This document shows, piece after piece, positions 35,895 to 47,915 of a DNA stretch of 64,000 bases. The first letter of the stretch is position 1, and every line of letters begins with the position of its first letter. Source of the DNA: Bubalus kerabau (Eukaryota; Chordata; Mammalia; Artiodactyla; Bovidae); the NCBI RefSeq assembly GCF_029407905.1, contig NC_073643.1, forward strand, positions 39,218,501-39,282,500. The letters are read 5' to 3'. The notes beneath the pieces are model-generated. The model had not been told where the DNA came from. It saw only the letters and a program-made list of their open reading frames with translations, and did no database searches. Made by a program: the position numbers and the translations under genes.

Positions 35895-36387
35895 AGAACT
35901 CTATGCAGAATAGAAAGCTAAAACGTTAATAACTGTCTTGAGTTTGTTTCAGATTCTTCAAGTCAGAGGGAAGACGCTCCTCAGATCTTCTATACTAATG
36001 GTCACAATGAAAAGAAAGGTACACTCAACTCTATATTCCTCCTCAATATAAAACCTCACTACTTAAAATACAACTGTTTCTGTATCATTGAGAACCTGGT
36101 TAGAATTAGAAAATTTCAGGACCCAATCCAGACCCAGAAAATCAGAATTCGCATTTTATCAAGATTCCCAAGTGACTTATATACGTGTTTGACAAGTGTA
36201 GAAAACAAAACATCATTTAATCTGGACTGAAACTTGAAAACTGTGACCAAACGGGAGAAATTATTCATATATTATCCAGACTCTTTCCAAGTCATCCATC
36301 TATTAAAGGCATATTGAACATTTTTGCTTAACTATAATTAGTATTTGCACATTACAGAATATAATAAATGTACACTGTATAATGTAT

Positions 36388-36517
36388 GGGCTTCCCTGGT
36401 AGCTCAGCTGGTAAAGAATCTGCCTGCAAAGCAGGAGACCCCGGTTCAATTCCTGGGTTGGGAAGATCCACTGGAGAAGGAATAGGCTACCTACTCCAGT
36501 ATTCTTGGGCTTCCCAA
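36388..36517 (+). repeat. 3'-truncated Bov-tA SINE, plus strand, perfect 11-bp TSD
   Basis: 'gggcttccctggtagctcag' through 'ctactccagtattcttggg', then a short tail. Identical GTATAATGTAT at 36377-36387 and 36518-36528 defines the 130-bp insert exactly. Confidence 0.95.
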
Positions 36518-36524
36518 GTATAAT

Positions 36525-38127
36525 GTATACTGAGTTTATCAGTCTGTAGTTTCCAGTTACTGTGATGTCTTTGGTTTTGGTACTGGCCTTATAGAATGAA
36601 TTGAGAAGAGTTCTTTTCAAACATTTCTATAGGAAAATGTGTGCAGAGTGAGTGCTAATGGTTTTATCAAAATTCACCAGTGAAGCCATCTGGGCCTGAG
36701 CTTGTGTGCATAGGCGGGTAGGGGGTGGGGAAATCTTATACTTACTAATGCAAATTCATGTACTAGGTCTATTCAAATTTTCTAATACTTCTTGAGTTAT
36801 TTTTGATAGTTTGACCGTATTTTCTACGAATTTATCTGTTTCACCTAGTAAATTCAATGTGCTGGCAGAGAGTCATTCACAGTATTCCTTTATAACTGTA
36901 TCTGTGTCAGGTGGGTAGTGACATTACATATTTAATTCCTGATTTTAATAATATGAGTAATGTGGTGAGATCTACCTACAAGTTTGTCAATTTTATCATA
37001 ATCAAAGTACTCTAATCTTGCCAAAATACTAACCTTTGGTTTCAGTGCTTTTTATCCTTTGTTTTCCTATTGTCTAGTTCACATATAATAATTCATTGTC
37101 TTCTTTGCTCTGCTTGCTTTGTGCTTATTCTTTTTCTAGTTTCTTAGGAAGGAAGGTTCTTAATATAGAAAAAAAAATTTATACAGCTATAAATTTTCCC
37201 TTAAGTAATGCTTCAACCACAGTATGTCAGTTCTGGTAGGCTGTGTTTCATTTTCATTAATTTCAAAGTACAATTTCTCTTGTGATTTCTTCCTCGACCC
37301 ACTTTATTTAAGAATGTGGTGTTTAATTTTCACATGCTTGTGAATTTACCAAATTTCCTTTGGTTTTTAATTTCTGGTTTTCTCCATTGTGGTTAGAGAA
37401 TGCTGTACGATTTCAGTTCTTTTACAATTATTTAGGTTTATTTTATTGTGGCCTAACATATGATCCTGAGAATATTCCATTTGCACTTGAAAAGAATGCT
37501 AATGGACTATTTCCAAAAGAATGTTGGTTGTGTCTAACTGGTTTATGTTTTTCAAACCTTTCACATCCATATTGCTCTTCTGCCTAGCTGTTGTATCCAG
37601 GCTTTAAAGTGAGTTATTGAAATCTCCAATTATTACTATTAAATTGTCCATTTTTTCCTTTCACAGTGTAAGTTTTTTGCTTCATATATTTCAAAGCTCT
37701 GCTAGGCACATGCATCTCTATAATTGCTATTTCTTCCAGATGAATTGACTCATTCATGATTATAAGATATCCTATTTTTAATGACTTTATTAATAAACAT
37801 CTATTTTGTCTAATATTTGTAGAGTGAGGCTAGCTCTCTTTGACTACTATTTCTTTGTATATTTTCTACTTACTTTCTACTTTGTATATTTCCAACTTTG
37901 AATCTGAACTATGCTTCCTGTTCATAGCGTATCACCGAATCATGATTTTTTTAAATCCATCTGACAGTTTCTGCCTGCTGAGTACTGTTCAGTCTATTCA
38001 CATTTAATGCAATTACTGATAAGGTAGGATTTAAGTCTATGATTTTGCTATTTGTTTAATACACGTCTTTTTTTGTTGTTGTTCCCCTATTTGTCACTAC
38101 ATCCTTTTGTTTGAATTGACAGATTCT
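36525..38127 (-). repeat. L1 ORF2 fragment, minus strand (left part)
   Basis: The plus strand reads as the reverse complement of L1 ORF2: 'catctgggcctgagcttgtg', 'gattttaataatatgagtaa', 'attgtggcctaacatatgat', 'atttgcacttgaaaagaatg', 'aaatctccaattattactat'. Old and stop-ridden. It is interrupted by a BovB at 38135. Confidence 0.85.
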
Positions 38128-38134
38128 AATATAC

Positions 38135-38979
38135 ATGCTGGGCTGGAAGAAGCACAAGCTGGAATCAAGATTGCAGGGAGAAATATCAATAACCTCAGAT
38201 ATGCAGATGACACCACCCTTATGGCAGAAAGTGAAGAGGAACTAAAAAGCCTCTTGATGAAAGTCAAAGAGGAGAGTGAAAAAGTTGGCTTAAAGCTCAA
38301 CATTCAGAAAACAAAGATCATGGCATCTGGTCCCATCACTTCATGGGAAATAGATAGGGAAACAGTGGAAACAGTGTCAGACTTTATTTTTCTGGGCTCC
38401 AAAATCACGGCAGATGGTGACTGCAGCCATGAAATTACAAGACGCTTACTCCTTGAAAGGAAAGTTATAACCAACCTAGATAGCATATTCAAAAGCAGAG
38501 ACATTACTTTGCCAACAAAGGTTCGTCTAGTCAAGGCTATGGTTTTTCCAGTAGTCATGTATGGATGTGAGAGTTGGACTGTGAAGAAGGCTGAGCGCCG
38601 AAGAACTGATGCTTTTGAACTGTGTTGATGGAAAAGACTCTTGAGAGTCCCTTGGACTGCAAGGAGATCCAACCAGTCCATTCTAAAGGAGATCAGTCCT
38701 GGGTGTTCTTTGGAAAGACTGATGCTGAAGCTGAAACTCCAGTACTTTGGCCACCTCATGCGAAGAGTTGACTCACTGGAAAAGACTCTGATGCTGGGAG
38801 GGATTGGGGGCAGGAGGAGAAGGGGACAACCGAGGATTACATGGCTGGATGGCATCACCGACTCGATGGACGCGAGTTTGAGTGAACTCCGGGAGTTGGT
38901 GATGGACAGGGAGGCCTGGCGTGCTGCGATTCATGGGGTCGCAAAGAGTTGGACACAACTGAGTGACTGAACTGAACTG
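38135..38979 (+). mobile_element. 5'-truncated BovB (RTE) LINE, plus strand, nested in L1
   Basis: BovB moves by target-primed reverse transcription; this copy keeps only the 3' part. One frame runs from about 38137 to the natural stop near 38970 with a single internal TGA at 38626-38628 (ELC*WKRLL, where related copies have ELWCWRRLL). It carries the reverse-transcriptase catalytic box YADD at 38200-38211, GLKLNIQKTKIMASGP, MYGCESW, and the C-terminal HLMRRVDSLEKTLMLGG and GVAKSWTQLSD. The 3' end is the short ACTGAACTGA repeat typical of BovB. AATATAC at 38128-38134 and 38980-38986 is the target duplication. The minus-strand frame at 38304-38858 is its shadow. No functional protein is expected. 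Confidence 0.93.
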
Positions 38980-38986
38980 AATATAC

Positions 38987-39560
38987 TTTTTTTAACTTCC
39001 CTTCTTCTCTTTTACTATCTTCTACCTAAGTTATTATCTTAGTAGTTCTCCTGGGGATTACAATTAACATCTTAACTTCAGATAATGTACTTTGAATAAA
39101 ATCAACTTAATTTCAACAGAATTTTATTAATGCTCTGCTTAGACAGGGCTCCACTTTGTGCTCCCCCAAAACCCTCCCCAACATATAGGCAGTATTTTGC
39201 CATTTCTTGGGCTATCTTGTAATTTTTGGTTGAAAACTAGACAATATAGATAATATAATGTGGCATTCCACAAATAAGATCCACCTTCCTTTTTGGTTTG
39301 TTTAGTGATTTACCTGGTCTAATTGTGTAAAGTCTGTATTCTTTGTTACGTGTGAGCTTAGTTAGCTAAGTATTGCACAGGGAGTTCTTAAATATTTTGA
39401 ACCAGTGAGTCTCCCAGGCTTTGCCAAGTGGCTCTGGGCATATGTTGGGACATCTTCAACGCTCTAGCAATAATGTAGACCTCTACCTTAGGCTTCATTT
39501 CCTGCTTGTATAAAAACTCAAAATCAGCCAGAGGTGAGAGATTAAGGTTTTCTCAGGTCA
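38987..39560 (-). repeat. L1 fragment, minus strand (right part, continuing across the BovB)
   Basis: 'ctggggattacaattaacat', 'cttaatttcaacagaatttt' and 'ttggttgaaaactagacaat' continue the reverse-orientation L1 after the BovB insertion. The far boundary is uncertain. Confidence 0.55.
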
Positions 39561-40985
39561 TTCCTGGACATGCGGATAACCCTATACATGCATGCTGTTT
39601 TCTTCTCTTTTTTAAATTGAAGCATAGTTGATTTAATGCACATGGTTTTCCAGATTCTCACGAATCTTGAAAATGTTGGGGCCCTTCAAAAACCTCAATT
39701 GACATCTCATTTAGTTTTTTGGTCAGACTCAACTTATATCACTGCCTTAGACAACTGCAATGTACAACGATTGCTACTTAAAAAAAAAACAAAAACAAAA
39801 ACAAATACCCTAGGGATAGGGTACAGAATGAGCTCTGATACAGACAAATTGTGAGAATGGAGCTTTTTAGGGACCCACTAGAAAGTTCAAACAGTGACAA
39901 TTTTCTGGGCACAAAGCTTTAGCGAAGCTTCAAACCCATTCTTTCCAGTCTGATAGGTTCTAAACTACTGGTTTTCACAGCTACCACAGTTGTGAGGTTT
40001 ACAGGTTTTCAAAGTTACCGTGGAGAATGGCATGGTATGGGGTGTGGCAGCATTAAAATAGAGTTAGGTAAAATACCTCAGAGTTTGCCTGTATTTACAG
40101 AGATTTAGTTCTTTGTTTTGTATAAATGCTCAATAGATCCTGCAAGCCTTTAATTTTTAGAATTCTGAAAAAGTTAATTTTGTCAATTCTTGCCAGTGTT
40201 CCCACTATTTTTATAGAAGAAAAGATTTTGGGAAGTCCTGGAAATATTCTCTGGAATGGAGGATAACATTATCAGACTTATTATTTTCAACCCTACTCAA
40301 GACTGCAGAACAGAAGGTAAGTTCAGGCTTCAAAAGTGAGAGGGCCAGTCATTTGCATTTGCAATAGTACAGGTAAGAGATCTGGGCACCTTGGACCTGG
40401 AGATCATGGTAAGATGGCACAGAAATGATTCACAGATATTTAGAAGGAACTGCTGACATGACTTGGTAATGACCTGGATACAAGGGTGGTGCAGTGAATG
40501 ATGCCAAGCTTCCTGTCTTGTAGAACAGGATGGATGGGTGGGACCATTCTGAGACTGGAAGAGGGCCAGGTTTGAGAATGAGGAACATACACTGGCAACA
40601 TTTGAAATCCAGGTGCCTCTGAGATTTCCAAGAAGATAACAAGGAAGCCATCATGTTAAAGACTCTCCCCCAGTTTTAGAGAAACGCTTTATAAATCAAC
40701 TCCTAAAACATTATTTCCTCTATATGATGTGTGGGGGGGAAGGCAAGGCTTGTATACTAAATGTCAATAATTCAACGTCACCGAGGAATTAAAAATATGG
40801 CTCCAAGAATGGTAAGAATCATGCACAAATGTCTGAAACTATTCATTGCTTATGTGCAAAGAAATTAAAGCTTCCTCAAAGGCAGCTTTATTTAAAGAGC
40901 AGCTACAATAAAAGTAAAGATAAATCCTGCCTGTGATTAAAAAGATTCTGTTGCCCTCTTGCACACATCATTTTACTGTTTTCAT
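39561..40985. other. Intron, nothing recognised
   Basis: Unique DNA with an AAAAAC-type run at 39780-39803. No exon seen. Confidence 0.5.
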
Positions 40986-40989
40986 TGAT

Positions 40990-41115
40990 GCCTGTGAAAA
41001 CAAATCAATCAGATTCATTCATGCCTCCGCTCATTCCATAAATACTCAACTGCTTCCTATTTGACAGCACTTGGTCAGACCTAGGAGACAGCTGGGAATA
41101 GGTCAGACCAGGTCC
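40990..41115 (-). repeat. L2 LINE 3'-end fragment, minus strand
   Basis: 'cattccataaatactcaact', 'tgacagcacttggtcagacc', 'ggtcagaccaggtccctgca' is the reverse L2 terminus, diverged. Confidence 0.5.
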
Positions 41116-41759
41116 CTGCAGTGTGAATTGGTGTTGGTCTCAACACCAACTTGTCAGAGTATCATAGTTTTTTTGTTCTGTAATCCTTTCTGTTAGGCCT
41201 CTCTTTCATGCGCGAAATTCACTTGTACAGCTGCTTTTTCTGGTCAGAATTGGGCAGGGTTAGATGTGTAAAGGAACCCTAGGGGAGGAAAGGGAAGGGT
41301 TGACTGCTGGTTAATTACTTCTACTCCTAATATCTGTTAATGTTACAACGGTCTGTTCTGTTTAAAACAGATGAGGCGCAGTTTGTTCCCACTGGGAAAC
41401 TTTAAAGTATTTCAAGTTTGTTTTGACTGTTAGCTCGTTTCTGACCTAATGGGCAACACTTTCACAGGAAAGTTTTATGCATTCTCTTATCTCAGTTTTG
41501 CTTCTTCAGACTTCATAGTTTCACTCCTTGTCCTTCCAGAGGAAACTGGTCAACATACCTGAACAAAGAACTCAAAGCTCACCTACCAAAACCATATGCA
41601 AACAGATGTGGTTGGCAGATAACACCCTGCGCGCAGCCACAGTTCAGAGTGATGCCTTGAGTTCAAAACCCATGTCTCCCCAGTTGTTTGTGTGTTTGGT
41701 TTCTAGAGCGCTTCCAAAGTAAAAGGTCAGGCAAATGTTCAAAATACAAAATAACAATA

Positions 41760-42008
41760 GCCATCTTGTCACACGATTATGGAGAACTCACTAGACCAGA
41801 CAGTGTGCCGAGTGCTCTGCATGCTGTACATTGCATAATCCCCACAACAACCCAGTGGTATAGGTACTATTATTAGCCCAAGTCTACACAGGAGGAAACA
41901 TTTGTGTGGAAGGATTAAGTAACTGGCCCAAGATCACACAGTTGGCAAGAGGTGGGGCTGGGGTTAAAGGTTAAATCCAGTTGACTCCAGAGCACAGTCC
42001 CTAACCAG
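41760..42008 (-). repeat. MIR SINE, minus strand, near full length
   Basis: 'tgctgtacattgcataatcc', 'aacccagtggtataggtact', 'taagtaactggcccaagatc', 'gactccagagcacagtccct' in reverse MIR order. Confidence 0.88.
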
Positions 42009-43595
42009 CAGGCAACAACATGCCACTGGTCACAGAGCTGCAGTTCTTGCTCCAACAGCTATTCACTGGGGGTCCTAGTAGAGTCACCTCTGAGGAAGAC
42101 TAAATAAGAAACAAACAGAATCAGTCCTTACAGAACTGCTTATACCACGAGAACTGTTTCCTTTAAGACACTTGTCTGGGTTGTTCACATACAAATACAT
42201 ACTTTATACACACTGCTACTTAAAATTCACCACTGGCTTATCAAACTCCAATTACTCTAAACTATGGTGAATAAAAGTTATAACGGAAATAATTTTAGTG
42301 GGCTGGGGGTGGAATTCAAATATGTTCAACTGAGGTAAAGTACATTCAACTGTATTTTTAAAAGACTAACATGACAATCCACACTTTCTCCCTTGCATTC
42401 AGCACATTAGGAAGCACTTCAGAAAACAAGGGGAAAGAAATATATGTGCTCATAAATGGAAACTCACAGAAACTATAGTTTCCCACCCCTCAACTAAGCA
42501 TCTGGTCTATTTTATTTGAGGTAACATATTTCTGTCCTCCCACATTTTAGAAAAACAGCCGACACACTGCCTTACTTACATCTACGCTTATCAGTAATGA
42601 CATGGCCGTATCTCTCCAAACAGTTGGTTAATTAATTTGTACCCCTATCTCTGGCAGCCTGCCTGTGCAACTGAACAGCAAAAATAATTACGGGAGCTAA
42701 AGAGGGAAAATTTCCACTCTTCCTGTGATTTCTTATCATAGGGCCTGTTGCCTTTCTTTACATGGGTTTGAGTTGCAAAACATGCACAAATCAGATTAAG
42801 GTCACTACAAAATGATGATGTTTCCATTCTTCACTACTTCATCATGAACCATCAATTGGGAATGAAAGGGGCAGAAGAGAAAACTGACCCACCAGTCAAA
42901 GGCACAAATTATGGGCTGAGCAGAATTGTGAATGAAGAAATAGACACTCTATTCCAGAGAGACCTTCATCTTTCATCATGTGAAATCTGACATCATGTAA
43001 AATCTGACATATCAACAAATATTTACCCAGAACCTACCACAGGCAGTCTCCTTCTTTCCTACCCAAAACCATACATGAGAAAGTCAAACAGAGGAGATCA
43101 GTGGACTCCACTACTGATCACCAAAAGCCACAAAATTTCTAATTAGGGATCACCATTGAAAGACTGTCTACAAGGGTAGAGTTCTGGCTCTTCTAAGGTA
43201 AATACAACAGTCCTTGATCTGCTTAAGCCCACCTGAGTCGTCGCTTTTTGCCTGCCTAGTGATCTTCATCTGTCTCAACTGTGATGGTGGAGAGTTCCAT
43301 TTTAAGAGAGGAATCTGTTTGTTAGTCTCTAAAGTCACTTAAAAATCATCCCTGAAAATTTCTCAGACACCACATGGAGCCCGACCAGTAAGTCCTACAC
43401 AGTCAGTTATGTCACTGATGTCAGAACAGATGGCTGTTTCTACCAGATTAAATAGTTGGCTAGTGTTTAGGGACCTTCTTGTATGGAAAAATCCAAGTAA
43501 TTAAACACCACAATCACAGGACAATGAAATGCTTACACTGTGAGACACTTGCAGGAACTGTGACCAAAGAAAGGAAAGCAATCAATATTCCATAA
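42009..43595. other. Intron, nothing recognised
   Basis: Unique AT-rich DNA. A short tandem duplication of CATCATGT(G/A)AAATCTGA occurs at about 42975-43009. Confidence 0.5.
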
Positions 43596-43599
43596 TTCT

Positions 43600-43692
43600 C
43601 TCCATGTTTACTATATTCAAAGCATTCTTTCAGGATGCTAAAGATACAGCAGTGAGCAAAACCCTGTTCTCATGGAACTTATGTCTGTGCTG
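43600..43692 (-). repeat. L2 LINE 3'-end fragment, minus strand
   Basis: 'gctaaagatacagcagtgag', 'caaaaccctgttctcatgga', 'acttatg' match the reverse L2 terminus. Confidence 0.6.
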
Positions 43693-44579
43693 ATTCACAC
43701 CTCCTACTTCAAACACATTTCAGGTTAATATGCACTGAATGACTAGTGAAATTCACCACGCCATTATTCTCTTTTGTACCATCACATAGTAGAATTCACA
43801 CAACTTAGAAAGCACTTATGATGCAACCCTCCTATAAAAGTTTGAGACATCTGTTTCTTACTACCAGTGTTGGAAAACTAGTTCATTCTGTATACTCATC
43901 CTTACAGTAAGCAAAATACAGTAAAGCCTCAACCACTCAAGGCTGCTGCAAGGACACAACAGCGGCTACTGAAAAAATAAATAAATAAATAACACTGTTG
44001 GTAAGGAGGCTGCAATGGTTTTTGTCCTGAGTTGTGTAAAGGTCCAAAACCACATGAAAGGCAGTCTAAGAGCATCATCACAGAAAAGTGGAAAGTGCAA
44101 GCTGTTCAAACGTTGGAGACTATTTGAGGCACCACGCTGCATACTGGAAGAAATGGCAAGTAAGACAGCCTCTACCCATAAAGAGGTTCCAATCTAGTTG
44201 CAAAGCCCACACACACACAGAAATACCCCATTCCTTAATTTCAAAGCTGCCATCAAGTGTGTGTGAATGCCAGCCTTTGGGGAAGAATAAAACAATGTAC
44301 CCTATGACTTCATAATCCATTCTGATTTCAGGAATAATGAAACAAAAGAAAAACAGGCATCTTGGAATCAAGCATATACATTAAGAGCTACTCTGGCACT
44401 TCGTGGGTGCCACTGTGCAACACGAGTGAAACTCAGGATGGGGAAGGAGGGCTCCTCTTGGTAGCCGGCCCCAAAGAACTCAGTTACCCTAGTGCCACAA
44501 GAATCACCAAGGAACCTCCTCCACGTGACTTCTACAGAAGGAGCTAGCACTCTTCCAATTCCATAACACCAGCAACACC

Positions 44580-44671
44580 AACACGCATTCACACGTTCAC
44601 ACATTTATCACACACCTCCTATGCATTAACACTGAGGAACATTTCTATATGCCAAGCACTGAATGAGGGGC
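44580..44671 (-). repeat. MIR SINE, minus strand (left part)
   Basis: 'tatcacacacctcctatgca', 'atatgccaagcactgaatga' is the 3' half of a MIR in reverse. The element resumes at about 44858. Confidence 0.55.
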
Positions 44672-44857
44672 TTTAGAGCAATGGTTCTTGGGGACCCTGG
44701 CAAAGTTTGGAGACGTTCTTTGTGACAACTGGAGGGGGCAGGGCTACTGGCATCCAGTGGTAGAGGCCACACGCTCCTAAACGTCCTATAAGGCACAGGA
44801 CATCCCCTTATAACAAAGAACGACCTGACCCCAAATGTCAGCTGAGAAACCCTGCAC
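44672..44857 (+). mobile_element. MER5A non-autonomous hAT transposon, plus strand
   Basis: 'caatggttcttggggaccct', 'ggcagggctactggcatcca', 'gtggtagaggccacacgctc', 'aaggcacaggacatcccctt', 'gtcagctgagaaaccctg' follow MER5A from end to end. It splits a MIR. Confidence 0.85.
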
Positions 44858-45000
44858 CTTCCATAACGACCCTATGGGAGAAACACTATTCCGATCCATA
44901 CCCACCTGTGAGGCAACTGAGTCAGGAGGTGTTACAGAGCTTTCCCAAGGTCACCAGAGATGCTACAGAACAGGGACTGTTCTGTAGAACGAAATGCGAT
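44858..45000 (-). repeat. MIR SINE, minus strand (right part)
   Basis: 'aacgaccctatgggagaaac', 'ctgtgaggcaactgagtcag', 'gagctttcccaaggtcacca' continue the MIR interrupted by MER5A. Confidence 0.65.
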
Positions 45001-46555
45001 GCTGTGCAACAAGCATTAGCACCCTGCAAAATTATTGATGCGATCACAGAAACCCAGAGAAGAAGTACTTAAAACAGAGTCACAGGGCATAATACTCATT
45101 CACCCTCTCTTCCCGCAGTTCCCATCCAAAAGTACTCCCTTTTTGCCCCTCACGCAGGCTGTCTCTCACCCAGTGCTCCCTTATCTCATCTTGATCTTTA
45201 GACAGAGGTGTGTGAGTACGATGACTGTCTGATCCCTCATTTCTCCACTGCTCAGTGTGCTTCCCTTTAGCATAAACAAAAACATTCCCTGGTCCCAAGA
45301 ACCGAGGGAACCAGGCGATTCTTTCTCTCCGTGAACCCTCTTCGCAAAAGGGTGAGAGCCAAAGAAGCCAGACTCAATCGTAGCCTCGGAGTAGGCAGGA
45401 AGGAAGAGGCTATGGGAGGTGGGAAGCCACCACCTGGCAGGCCAATATGAAAGGACAGGATATAAGAAGGTGGTTTTCAGGCTTTCCTAGCTCCTAGAGG
45501 AATTAGTCTTTGGCATCTCAATATGAATTTAGTGTTGACCACCGGCTGCAAAGGAGTTAGGGCAATTGATGATTCTGAAAATATGGATGAGTATCAGTAA
45601 CTTTTTAAGCACTAAATCTATGAAAGAATTCTGAACATTTTTTTTTTAATGAAAAACTTTTTTAAAACATTGTTTTAGGAAAACTGATGGTAATATGTCA
45701 AATACAGGGGAAAAAAAAAAAAAGTCAACTAGGCTCTAGGCACCTGTGAGGCACAGACATCATCATCCCCTCAGCAGCAAGCACTACCCTCTCCCTGCAA
45801 AGGTCAGCTAACCAACTGCTTTGTGTAAATTTATTTCAATACCCAATAAAGAATATCACCTTATCAAGAGGGAGAACAAGGGAGATTATCAATCACAGGG
45901 AAATTATAGTTCCTCTTTTTCTGCGAAAGAAAAATAGTTTAGACTACAGTCACTTAACATTCTGTTCTGAATTCAACCCCAAACCCTGTTATGAGATGTT
46001 CACTCATCATGGACTTTCTTAAGGGAGGTAGAAAGCAGCTTTTGCCTTTGTTTGAGACTGCAGAGGCCAGGGCTTAAAGAGCAGATGAAGAAAGTCAACA
46101 GTAATGTGGCAAAATCTGTACCCTGGATTTTGTGTAGAATAAAGAGTGAATACCTTAGGTAGTACTTCGTGAATCTCAGATGATGAACCTTTGTTAACTG
46201 GAAGCCTACAATTGATTCTTCCTTTAACAACACTTTGAATGTCGCACTGCATTTTCAAATCACAGAGCTCTAAATGTCTACAGGACAGAAGAATGCAATT
46301 TCAACAGCCCAAAACATGGGGAGTAGCAACACAGGGAAAACAGCTGGATCCTACCAGTTCCTTAAGGAGAGACAAACTTTGAAAGAAGAAACTGCACCCC
46401 CAAGCCATCAACATACTTTCTCACCTAGATGGACTGACAACTGAAAAGCTTTCTCGGAGGGCACTTCGGCAGTAGCTACTTAAACATACTCTCCGTTTGT
46501 CTATTTATTAAAAAAAAAACAAGCAAATAAAAACTTGACCAGTGCTAAGAAGCTT
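45001..46555. other. Intron, nothing recognised
   Basis: Unique DNA; a T-run at 45640-45648 and an A-run at 45712-45723. No exon seen. Confidence 0.5.
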
Positions 46556-46559
46556 GTAG

Positions 46560-46646
46560 AAGTACTTCAAATGTGGCACTGTTGGTAAAGACAGCAAAAC
46601 TGTCAACAGAAGTGTCCATCCAGAAAGGTTGGATTTACATAACCAT
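46560..46646 (+). repeat. L1 3'-UTR relic (left part)
   Basis: 'gtggcactgttggtaaagac' and 'aactgtcaacagaagtgtcc' resemble the L1 3' region. The text resumes at 49045 on the far side of the BovB. Confidence 0.5.
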
Positions 46647-47915
46647 TCTATTGTTTTCCTCTATTTCTCTGAACAGATCGCTGAGGAAGGCTTTCTTATC
46701 TCTCCTTGCTGTTCTTTGGAACTCTGCATTTAAATGGGTATATCTTTCCTCTTCTCCTTTGCCTTTAGGTTCTCTTCTTTTCTCAGCTATTTGTAAGGCC
46801 TCCTCAGACAACCATTTTGCCTTTTTGATTTCTTTTCCTTGGGGATGGTCTTGATCACTGCCTCCTGTACAATGTCACAGACTTCTGACCATAGTTCTTC
46901 AGGCACTCTATCAGATCTAATCCCTTGAATCTATTTCTCACTTCCACTGTATAATCATAAGGGATTTGATTTAGGTCACACCTGGATGGTCTAGTCGTTT
47001 TCCATACTTTCTTCAATTTAAGTCTGAATTTGGCAATAAGGAGTTCATGATTTCAGCCAGTCAGCTTCCGGTCTTGTTTTTGATGACTGTGTAGAGCTTT
47101 TCCATCTTTGGCTCCAAAGAATATAATCAATCTGATTTCAGTGTCGACCATCTGGTGATGTCCGTGAGCAGGGTCTTCTCTTGTGTCGCTGGAAGAGGGT
47201 GTTTGCTACGACCAGTGCATTCTCTTGGCAAAACTGTTAGCCTTTGCCCTGATTTGTTTTGTACTCCAAGGCCAAATTTGCCTGTTACTCCAGATATCTC
47301 TTGACTTCCTACTTTTGCATGCCAGTGCCCTATAATGAAGAGGACATCTTTTTTGGGTGTTAGTTCTAGAAGGTCTTGTAGGTCTTCATAGAACCATTCA
47401 ACTTCAGCTTCTTCAGCGTTACCGGTTGGGGTAGATTTGGATTACTATGATACTGAATGGTTTGCCTTGGAAATGAACAGAGATCATTCTGTCGTTTTTG
47501 AGACTGAACCCAAGAACTGCATTTTGGACTATTTCGTTGACTTCTTCAAAGGAATTCTTGCCCACAGTAGTAGATATAATGGTTTGAGTTAAATTTGCCC
47601 ATTCCAGTCTACTGTAGTTCACTGATTCCTAAAATGTTGATGTTCATGCTTGCCATCTCCTGTTTGACCACTTTCAATTTACCTTGATTCATGGACCTAA
47701 CGTTACAGGTTCCTATGCAATACTGTTCTTTACAGCATCGGACTTTACTTCCATCACCAGTCACATCCACAAATGGGTGTTGTTTTTGTTTCGGCTCCGT
47801 CTCTTCATTCTTTCTGGAGTTATCTCCACTCTTCTCCAGTAGCATATTGGGCACCTATCAACCTGGGGAGTTCATCTTTCAGTGTCATATCTTTTTGCCT
47901 TTTCATACTACTCAT
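46647..47915 (-). mobile_element. BovB LINE, inverted 5' half (endonuclease part), minus strand
   Basis: Read on the minus strand this is the 5' part of a BovB. It has the region just before the ORF (plus strand 'ttttgccttttcatactact' near 47890), then the ORF start CKEQYCIGTCNVRSMNQGKL with ILGISELQ near 47612-47760, the endonuclease region, and ends in EEALQIAEKRREP-like and REIEENNRM-like text by 46650. Many stops and shifts are present. It abuts a forward-oriented 3' half at about 47915, and the whole composite is bounded by one target duplication (see the neighbouring entry). About 0.5 kb of the element between the two halves is missing. The frames on the plus strand here are shadows. 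Confidence 0.88.

Noticed and set aside
38304..38858. 184-residue minus-strand open frame
   Set aside because: Shadow of the plus-strand BovB reverse transcriptase frame; no independent similarity or splice signals.
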